DNA of 6,842 bases, from NCBI GenBank assembly GCA_900766635.1, contig CAAFWA010000016.1:1-6842 (forward strand). The letters are read 5' to 3'. A model generated the notes under the pieces. The model did no database searches. It had not been told where the DNA came from and saw only the letters and a program-made list of their open reading frames with translations. Made by a program: the position numbers and the translations under genes. Origin of the DNA: an uncultured Acinetobacter sp. (lineage in GTDB: Bacteria; Pseudomonadota; Gammaproteobacteria; Pseudomonadales; Moraxellaceae). Within the stretch, counting starts at the first letter, position 1; every line of letters starts with the position of its first letter. Positions 1 to 6,842 of the stretch are shown in pieces.

Positions 1-26
1 AGAGGTTTTTTTAAACCTCTTTTTTT
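1..26 (+). terminator. Intrinsic terminator of the upstream unit
   Basis: An 8-bp perfect stem (AGAGGTTT at 1-8 with AAACCTCT at 13-20) closes a TTTT loop, and seven T residues follow at 20-26. This is a classic Rho-independent terminator reading rightward. The stem may extend to the left of the window, so its full length is unknown. It separates whatever lies upstream from the ibaG-murA-hisG unit. Confidence 0.85.
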
Positions 27-37
27 ATAATTATAAT
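10..37 (+). promoter_or_regulatory. Candidate promoter for ibaG-murA-hisG
   Basis: A perfect TATAAT lies at 32-37. A second TATAAT sits directly before it at 26-31. A partial -35 box, TTTAAA at 10-15 (4 of 6 matches to TTGACA), stands 16 bases upstream of the 32-37 copy, so the promoter would be nested in the preceding terminator. A competing -10 box, TAGAAT at 73-78, has no good -35 partner. Some promoter is expected between 27 and 121 because a terminator precedes and no other gene intervenes. Which box is used is inference. Confidence 0.4.
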
Positions 38-107
38 GTATAGAGTTACTAAATTATTTGATGCATTTATAGTAGAATGACAGGTTTTTACACCCTTGAT
101 CCAATAT

Positions 108-113
108 AAGAGG
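108..113 (+). promoter_or_regulatory. Ribosome binding site of ibaG
   Basis: AAGAGG sits 8 bases before the ATG at 122. It is a good Shine-Dalgarno match at ideal spacing and supports that start. Confidence 0.75.
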
Positions 114-121
114 TCTTTGCA

Positions 122-2347
<2,226 letters not shown>

Positions 2348-2360
2348 AGCATGACTATAA

Positions 2361-2389
2361 AAAAGACCGCCTCAAGAGGCGGTTTTTTT
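2361..2389 (+). terminator. Intrinsic terminator after hisG
   Basis: A GC-rich stem, CCGCCT (2367-2372) with AGGCGG (2377-2382), closes a CAAG tetraloop. Seven T residues follow (2383-2389), and an A-rich stretch precedes the stem and extends it. It begins 14 bases after the hisG stop, so it should end the ibaG-murA-hisG transcript. The A-tract on the left could also allow weak function in the other direction. Confidence 0.92.
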
Positions 2390-2461
2390 ATGCGTGATGA
2401 TGTATGCATGCTTGATCAATCGGCATAAGTATTATTTCCAATGAAACTACACAGATAGATA

Positions 2462-2490
2462 CCGACAAAGTGCGTGAAAACAGGTAAACT
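2462..2490 (+). promoter_or_regulatory. Candidate promoter for hisD
   Basis: CCGACA (2462-2467, 4 of 6 matches to the -35 consensus) is followed after exactly 17 bases by TAAACT (2485-2490, 4 of 6 matches to the -10 consensus). Transcription would start near 2497, about 28 bases before the ATG at 2525. A promoter is needed somewhere in 2390-2524 because a strong terminator precedes it. The rest of this gap shows an 8-bp palindrome, TTGATCAA (2412-2419), and nothing else recognisable. Confidence 0.35.
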
Positions 2491-2512
2491 AAACTTTTCT
2501 TCTAGACATTTT

Positions 2513-2517
2513 GTGGG
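2513..2517 (+). promoter_or_regulatory. Probable ribosome binding site of hisD
   Basis: GTGGG lies 7 bases before the ATG at 2525. The match is modest, but the upstream GTG at 2474 has nothing comparable, so this site favours the later start. Confidence 0.4.
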
Positions 2518-2524
2518 TAAATTG

Positions 2525-3814
2525 ATGCGACGTTTATCGACTCAAGATCAAAACTTTAAACAAGTCTTTGCTGATTTGTTAGCTTTTGAGACTGTTAGCG
2601 ATCCTGAATTATTAAAGACTGTAGATCAAATCATTGCTGATGTTCGTCAGCATGGCGACGCTCATGTTCTTAAGCTGACACAACAGTTCGATCGACATCC
2701 TGCGCATCAATTTTCAGATCTTGAACTGACCCAAGCACAGCTTAAAGCCGCATTTGATGGTTTAACAGATGAAGTACGTGAGGCACTAGAGCTTGCAGCC
2801 AATCGTATTCGTGAATTCCACCAAGCACAAAAGCAAGACGGTTGGACCTATGTGGATGCACTTGGAAATACCTTAGGTCAAAAAGTCACGCCACTTGATC
2901 GTGTAGGCATTTATGTGCCGGGTGGTTTGGCATCGTATCCATCATCTGTGCTGATGAATGCTGTTCCTGCACATGTGGCAGGTGTACCTGAAATTATTAT
3001 GGTTGTGCCTGCACCCAATGGTGAGCTTAATCCTTTGGTGTTGGCAGCAGCCTATTTAGCTGGTGTAACACGTGTGTTTACCATTGGTGGTGCACAAGCA
3101 GTAGCAGCATTGGCCTATGGTACACAAACTGTTCCTGCTGTAGATAAGATCACAGGGCCGGGGAACCGTTTTGTCGCTGCGGCAAAACGTGCTGTATTTG
3201 GTCAAGTCGGGATTGACATGATTGCAGGTCCGTCTGAGATTTTAGTCTATGCTGAGGGGCAAAATAACGCCCAGTGGCTAGCGATGGATCTGTTGTCACA
3301 GGCCGAACATGACACAGTAGCACAAGCCGTGTTTATTACACCAGATGAGCAGCTTTTAAATGAGGTTGAACAAGCGATTGAAGCGCATTTAGCGGCATTA
3401 CCAAAAGCAGAAATTGCTCGTACTTCAATTGCTAATCGTGGTGCATTGGTACTGGTGAAAGATCGTCAAGAAGCGATTGAATTGATTAACCAAGTTGCAC
3501 CTGAACATTTAGAGTTATGTTTAGATGATGCCGAAGCCATGGCGCAAGACATCCGCCATGCAGGTGCGATCTTTATGGGACGTTATACCCCTGAAGCGAT
3601 TGGTGATTACTGTGCAGGCCCAAACCACGTATTACCAACGTCAGGTACAGCACGTTTTTCATCGCCACTTGGTGTTTATGATTTCCAAAAGCGTTCAAGT
3701 TTAATTATGTGCTCAAAAGAGGGTGTAAAAACCTTAGCACGTACGGCTGATATTTTAGCGCAACAAGAAAACTTAGATGCCCATGCCCGCTCGGCACGTT
3801 ACCGTTATCAATAA
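2525..3814 (+). CDS. hisD: Histidinol dehydrogenase
   Basis: HisD oxidises L-histidinol through histidinal to L-histidine with two NAD+, the last two steps of the pathway; it is a cytosolic zinc homodimer. From this ATG the protein has 429 residues (E. coli HisD has 434). The family signature runs from [12 protein letters not shown] (residues 230-241) to LLSQAEHD (256-263). Predicted zinc ligands are Gln259, His262, Asp361 (GDYCAG) and His420 (LDAHARS). The catalytic pair is Glu327-His328 in APEHLE. The first two ligands fall at the E. coli positions and the others are one residue off, which supports this start. An in-frame GTG at 2474 would add 17 residues of no family character, lacks a ribosome binding site and lies upstream of the likely transcription start. 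A TTG at 2522 would add only one residue. hisC follows after 111 bases. Confidence 0.95.
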   Translation: MRRLSTQDQNFKQVFADLLAFETVSDPELLKTVDQIIADVRQHGDAHVLKLTQQFDRHPAHQFSDLELTQAQLKAAFDGLTDEVREALELAANRIREFHQAQKQDGWTYVDALGNTLGQKVTPLDRVGIYVPGGLASYPSSVLMNAVPAHVAGVPEIIMVVPAPNGELNPLVLAAAYLAGVTRVFTIGGAQAVAALAYGTQTVPAVDKITGPGNRFVAAAKRAVFGQVGIDMIAGPSEILVYAEGQNNAQWLAMDLLSQAEHDTVAQAVFITPDEQLLNEVEQAIEAHLAALPKAEIARTSIANRGALVLVKDRQEAIELINQVAPEHLELCLDDAEAMAQDIRHAGAIFMGRYTPEAIGDYCAGPNHVLPTSGTARFSSPLGVYDFQKRSSLIMCSKEGVKTLARTADILAQQENLDAHARSARYRYQ

Positions 3815-3825
3815 AGCTTTGGCGA

Positions 3826-3856
3826 TGGATTTGTCCTTAAGTGTAGGGCAAATCTA
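3826..3856 (+). other. Hairpin 1 in the hisD-hisC spacer
   Basis: A 12-bp imperfect inverted repeat pairs 3826-3837 with 3845-3856, with two G.U pairs, around a 7-base loop (TAAGTGT). No T-tract follows, so it is not a standard terminator. The segment 3842-3849 of its loop and right arm can instead pair with GCCTACA (3857-3863), with one bulged G, so the two folds exclude each other. Its role is unknown: leader RNA control, transcript processing or 3'-end protection of hisD mRNA are all possible. Confidence 0.55.
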
Positions 3857-3874
3857 GCCTACATGATTTATCTA

Positions 3875-3905
3875 CTGATGTCCGATGCTATCCCTCGGAC
3901 ATCAG
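3875..3905 (+). other. Hairpin 2 upstream of the hisC ribosome binding site
   Basis: An 11-bp perfect inverted repeat, CTGATGTCCGA (3875-3885) with TCGGACATCAG (3895-3905), closes a 9-base loop (TGCTATCCC). The downstream sequence is A- and G-rich with no T-run, so it is not an intrinsic terminator on either strand. It ends 4 bases before the purine-rich ribosome binding site of hisC. It may insulate or control hisC translation, or stabilise a processed hisC message; a DNA-binding site is less likely given the loop. Confidence 0.7.
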
Positions 3906-3909
3906 CAAA

Positions 3910-3917
3910 AAGAGAAG
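3910..3917 (+). promoter_or_regulatory. Ribosome binding site of hisC
   Basis: The purine run AAGAGAAG lies 8 bases before the ATG at 3926. It decides the start, because the upstream in-frame ATG at 3863 has no such site and would place hairpin 2 inside the coding region. Confidence 0.6.
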
Positions 3918-3925
3918 AATTCAGC

Positions 3926-5017
3926 ATGTCAAACATTACGACAGAACAAATGCGTTTTTGGAGTCCTGCGGTACGTGAGCTTGAACCGTATGTACCGGGT
4001 GAGCAGCCAAAAATCCAAAATTTATTAAAATTAAATACCAACGAAAACCCGTATCCACCATCACCAAAAGTCGTGGAAGCGGTGCAAAACGTCTTGGCTA
4101 ATTCAGCTGATGCCTTACGTTTATATCCAGACCCTGACGCATCTGAGTTAAAAGCTGCAATTGCTAAGCAACAAAAGGTGCCTGTTGAGCAGGTTTTTGT
4201 GGGTAATGGTTCAGATGAAGTCTTAGCACATATTTTTAAAGCATTTTTTGTCCAAGATTTACCGCTGCTTTATCCAGATATTACCTATAGCTTTTATCCT
4301 GTATATAGCCAATTCTTTGGGGTAGACACCAAAGTTTTACCATTAAATGATCAGTTTGAGATTGTGGTTGATGATTATAAACAGCCTAATGGCGGGATTA
4401 TCATTACCAATCCAAATGCACCAACCAGTATTGATTTAGGCTTAGCCAAAATCGAAGAGATTTTACAAGCCAATCCAAATTCGGTGGTGGTGATTGATGA
4501 AGCCTATGTTGATTTTGGTGCTGAATCTGCGGTGAGCTTGGTTGCAAAATACGACAACCTTGTGGTGTGCCAAACCACTTCAAAATCACGCTCATTGGCG
4601 GGTTTACGTGTAGGTTTTGCCATTGCCCAGCCGCATTTAATTGCTGCTTTAGAGGCGGTTAAAAATAGCTTTAACTCGTATCCGATGGATCGCTTTGCGA
4701 TTGCAGCAGCAGTCGCGTCTTTTGAAGATCAAGCGTACTTTGAAGCACAAAATGCGAAAGTGATTGCCAGTCGTGAGCTTTTGGTTGAGCAACTGACGCA
4801 ATTAGGCTTTAAGGTCTTGCCATCAAGTGCAAACTTTATCTTTGCAACGCTTCCTAGCCAAGATGCAGGTGAGCTCGCAAGCCAATTGCGTGAACGTGGC
4901 ATTATTGTACGTTATTTCAATAAACCACGTATTAATCAGTATTTACGCATTACTGTAGGTACAGATGAGCAAAATCAGCGTTTGGTAGATACCTTAAAAA
5001 ACGAAATTTTAGTTTAA
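3926..5017 (+). CDS. hisC: Histidinol-phosphate aminotransferase
   Basis: HisC is a PLP enzyme that transfers an amino group from glutamate to imidazole acetol phosphate, giving L-histidinol phosphate. From this start it has 363 residues, normal for the family. Motifs of the fold-type I class I/II aminotransferases are intact: [12 protein letters not shown] near the N-terminus, GNGSDE, NPNAPT (Asn164), DEAYVDF (Asp191, Tyr194), the PLP-binding [15 protein letters not shown] with Lys220 and Arg228, and YLRITVGT with Arg341 for the substrate carboxylate. An in-frame ATG at 3863 would add 21 residues without family character, so I reject it. Related enzymes can act on aromatic amino acids, but the position directly after hisD makes the histidine role very likely. 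It may be transcribed from the hisD promoter through the hairpin-bearing spacer; I see no convincing promoter of its own. Confidence 0.95.
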   Translation: MSNITTEQMRFWSPAVRELEPYVPGEQPKIQNLLKLNTNENPYPPSPKVVEAVQNVLANSADALRLYPDPDASELKAAIAKQQKVPVEQVFVGNGSDEVLAHIFKAFFVQDLPLLYPDITYSFYPVYSQFFGVDTKVLPLNDQFEIVVDDYKQPNGGIIITNPNAPTSIDLGLAKIEEILQANPNSVVVIDEAYVDFGAESAVSLVAKYDNLVVCQTTSKSRSLAGLRVGFAIAQPHLIAALEAVKNSFNSYPMDRFAIAAAVASFEDQAYFEAQNAKVIASRELLVEQLTQLGFKVLPSSANFIFATLPSQDAGELASQLRERGIIVRYFNKPRINQYLRITVGTDEQNQRLVDTLKNEILV

Positions 5018-5046
5018 AAATTTCTGATTAAATGGGTCTAAACCTT

Positions 5047-5076
5047 AAAAAAGCGAACAATTAGTTCGCTTTTTTT
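5047..5076. terminator. Bidirectional terminator between hisC and pabB
   Basis: A 12-bp stem, AAAAAAGCGAAC (5047-5058) with GTTCGCTTTTTT (5064-5075), closes a 5-base loop, and the T-run covers 5070-5076. The opposite strand also ends in a T-run, from the A-tract at 5047-5052, so the structure should stop both converging transcripts. The loop (AATTA) contains the pabB stop codon, and the right arm encodes the last four PabB residues. Confidence 0.9.
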
Positions 5077-6410
5077 GTGCATGTCTTGCTATAGGTATTG
5101 AGTAAATTTAATAAGGCTTCGACTTTATCAAAACACTCTTGATATTCGGCATCGACCTTTGAGGCAATGGTAATGCCACCACCTGCCCATACAGAAATCT
5201 GCTCTTGATACTTTTGAATAGAACGAATCAGGATATTCCAACTGCCTGTACCATCCACATTAAAATAACCCATTGAGCCGCAATATGCGCCCCGTGGCTC
5301 TTGTTCCAATTCATCAATAATTTGCATGGCACGAATTTTAGGTGCGCCTGTGATCGAGCCACCCGGTAAAGCAGACATTAACACATCAAAGGGTTTAACA
5401 TCCGCTTTTAAGGTTGCAGTCACTTCACTGACCATATGATGGACTTGTTTAAAGCTTTCGATATTAAATAATTTTGGTGTTTTAACGCTGCCCACTTCTG
5501 CATAAACACTTAAATCATTACGCAATAAATCTACAATCATCACATTTTCGGCACGATCTTTTTCTGAATCGATGAGTTGCTGTTTAGAGAGTTGATCTAG
5601 CTCAGGGTCGCTAAAGCGTGGCATGGTGCCTTTAATGGGTTTAGTTAACAGTTTGCGCTGTGCTTGAAATTCAATAAATAGCTCAGGTGAGCAACTGAGC
5701 AGTTCAAATTCGCCACAGCGGATATAACCTGCATACGGTGCTTGGGTGAGTTGCCAAAAGGCTTGGGCGGTCTTGAGTAAACGTCCTTGTGCTTTGCCCA
5801 CAAATTCTTGAGTTAAATTAATTTGATAGCAATCACCTGCACGAATGTAATCTTGTACCTGATGAAAAGCTTGGCTGTATTGCTCTTTGCTCCAACGGGC
5901 TTGGCAAGGTTGGCTTAAATGAAAATCAAGCGTTGCATCGTGATGTAAAAGCTGTTGTAAATAATCAAATTGTGCTTGGGCCTGCGTATCATCACTATAA
6001 AAATACCAACCATCTTGTTCTAAGCGCAGATAACTATGACATAGCGCCAATAATAGAGCAGGTTGTGATTTAGATTTAAGTTGAATCGCTTGAGCAGCGC
6101 CGTGATCATAGCCAATAAAGCCCATCAAACCACCGCTAAAGCCTTGTTTGCTAGATTGAACACAAGCACTTGGAATCAAGGCAGTTAAATCTTCGGCTGA
6201 GGTTTGGATATACTGATTTAAACCGACGGCTTTAAAATACTGCATGTCATTGTTTTGTACGATGCAATAGCGCTCAGGAAAGCACCCAATCACCGGCTGA
6301 CCTTGATCATATAGATAAATCAATGGATCTAAGCTTTCGAGGTGTAAAAGCAATTGGGCAGGAGAATGTGAGGAACAAAGTCGTTGGCAAAAAACAGCAG
6401 CGTGGCTCAT
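5061..6410 (-). CDS. pabB: Aminodeoxychorismate synthase component I
   Basis: PabB converts chorismate and ammonia (from the PabA glutaminase) to 4-amino-4-deoxychorismate on the way to p-aminobenzoate and folate. At 449 residues it is close to E. coli PabB (453). The N-terminal domain shows GGLMGFIGYD (93-102). The chorismate-binding domain spans about 175-435 with GDCYQINLTQEF (192-203), SCSPELF (239-245), KPIKGTMPR (257-265), DLLRNDL (294-300), LPGGSITGAPK (348-358) and the C-terminal GGGITIAS (410-417). Lys260 in PIKGT is the diagnostic PabB lysine; anthranilate synthase TrpE has PIAGT, so TrpE is rejected. The ATG is fixed by an in-frame TGA four codons upstream, although GAG lies only 2 bases before it, a poor ribosome binding site. 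Neither pabA nor pabC is visible. The gene converges on hisC. Confidence 0.93.
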   Translation of the reverse strand: MSHAAVFCQRLCSSHSPAQLLLHLESLDPLIYLYDQGQPVIGCFPERYCIVQNNDMQYFKAVGLNQYIQTSAEDLTALIPSACVQSSKQGFSGGLMGFIGYDHGAAQAIQLKSKSQPALLLALCHSYLRLEQDGWYFYSDDTQAQAQFDYLQQLLHHDATLDFHLSQPCQARWSKEQYSQAFHQVQDYIRAGDCYQINLTQEFVGKAQGRLLKTAQAFWQLTQAPYAGYIRCGEFELLSCSPELFIEFQAQRKLLTKPIKGTMPRFSDPELDQLSKQQLIDSEKDRAENVMIVDLLRNDLSVYAEVGSVKTPKLFNIESFKQVHHMVSEVTATLKADVKPFDVLMSALPGGSITGAPKIRAMQIIDELEQEPRGAYCGSMGYFNVDGTGSWNILIRSIQKYQEQISVWAGGGITIASKVDAEYQECFDKVEALLNLLNTYSKTCTKKAN

Positions 6411-6486
6411 AACTCTAGATCAGCAACAAATAGAGCCTTAGTGTAGCGAAATTTAACAACGATATAAGGCGATAAGCGTAACCAAA

Positions 6487-6514
6487 CCTGCCATTTCAAC
6501 AAACGTATGGCAGG
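6487..6514 (-). terminator. Possible weak terminator of the NUDIX gene
   Basis: An 8-bp perfect inverted repeat, CCTGCCAT (6487-6494) with ATGGCAGG (6507-6514), closes a 12-base loop and lies 22 bases past the NUDIX stop. On the minus strand only TTTGGTT follows, so the U-tract is poor and termination uncertain. The remaining bases up to 6411 must hold the pabB promoter unless pabB is read through from the NUDIX gene; I found no convincing -35/-10 pair. Confidence 0.4.
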
Positions 6515-6536
6515 GGTGATGGAGTTTTAAACGATC

Positions 6537-6842
6537 TTAGCCGGTATGATCTAAACGTGTACCTAAGGTTTCTAGGTGCATCTCAAATTGATTGGTTTTA
6601 CGGTCAGCAAAATAATGGCGTAAAGTGCGCTCTACACTTGGGAAAGCCAATTGTTCCCATGGAATTTCGTCTTCACTAAATAAACGTGATTCGATGGTTT
6701 CTTCACCTGCACCAAACTTGCCATCCATTAATTGTGCTTTAAATAACACATAAATTTGCCCAATACGTGGAATATTGTACATGCAGTACAGTTGTTCGAT
6801 AGTGACTTCAGCTTCGGCTTCTTCACGAGTTTCACGTGCAGC
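6537..6842 (-). CDS. NUDIX hydrolase, 3' part (5' end beyond the window)
   Basis: The reading frame stays open to the right edge of the window, giving 101 visible residues of the C-terminal half; the Met encoded at 6780-6782 is internal. The first residues, AARETREEAEAEVTIEQLY, contain the end of a NUDIX box (consensus REUxEExGU) with Arg3, Glu4, Glu7 and Glu8, the metal-binding helix. The box glycine is Glu10 here. Then come a beta-rich segment (IPRIGQIYVLFKAQL), EETIESRLFSEDEIPWEQLAF, and the helix VERTLRHYF. NUDIX enzymes cleave nucleoside diphosphates linked to another moiety, using Mg2+. The C-terminal pattern recalls the NudC-like group with an N-terminal zinc ribbon, but that half is out of view, so the substrate is unknown. 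Its stop is 126 bases upstream of pabB on the same strand. Confidence 0.85.
   Translation of the reverse strand, partial: AARETREEAEAEVTIEQLYCMYNIPRIGQIYVLFKAQLMDGKFGAGEETIESRLFSEDEIPWEQLAFPSVERTLRHYFADRKTNQFEMHLETLGTRLDHTG

Noticed and set aside
2412..2419. Palindrome TTGATCAA as a hisD operator
   Set aside because: An 8-bp palindrome is expected by chance in AT-rich DNA; it lies 43 bases upstream of the candidate -35 and I recognise no regulator for it.
2390..2458. Mini-ORFs (12 codons at 2390-2428, 5 codons at 2441-2458) as a histidine leader peptide
   Set aside because: Neither has a ribosome binding site, only one His codon occurs in total, and no downstream attenuator hairpin with a T-tract precedes hisD.
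3863..3925. 21-residue N-terminal extension of HisC from ATG 3863
   Set aside because: No ribosome binding site, no family character, and it would run through the perfect hairpin 2; the ATG at 3926 has a purine-rich site at good spacing.
4404..4595. Minus-strand open frame inside hisC
   Set aside because: Antisense to the core PLP-enzyme motifs of hisC; no independent support.
5061..6410. Anthranilate synthase TrpE as an alternative identity for pabB
   Set aside because: The diagnostic motif is PIKGT, with lysine, as in PabB; TrpE has PIAGT, and no trp genes are adjacent.

Overview
The window is chromosomal housekeeping DNA from a gammaproteobacterium, most likely an Acinetobacter. The genes are AT-rich and the order is ibaG, murA, hisG, hisD, hisC. 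The proteins resemble what I remember of Acinetobacter sequences, including a short-form HisG. Pseudomonas keeps the same gene order, so the cluster is ancestral in this part of the class. I cannot name the species.

Layout on the plus strand: an intrinsic terminator from the upstream unit lies at the left edge (1-26), followed by a promoter region. Then come ibaG (a BolA-family protein), murA (first committed step of peptidoglycan synthesis) and hisG (first step of histidine synthesis). Gaps of only 7 and 5 bases separate them, so they are very probably one transcript, and it ends at a strong terminator at 2361-2389. After that terminator, hisD has its own candidate promoter. A 111-base spacer with two clear hairpins follows, then hisC and a bidirectional terminator.

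Layout on the minus strand: pabB (folate branch from chorismate) converges on hisC, and the two share a terminator whose loop contains the pabB stop codon. Further right is the 3' part of a NUDIX hydrolase gene that runs off the window edge.

The three his genes cover step 1 (HisG), the HisP aminotransferase step (HisC) and the final two oxidations (HisD). The remaining his genes must lie elsewhere, including hisZ, which a short HisG needs. I see no mobile element, CRISPR array, RNA gene or obviously new multi-gene system. The least explained item is the hisD-hisC spacer: two hairpins without U-tracts, the first of which competes with an alternative pairing, just upstream of the hisC ribosome binding site.
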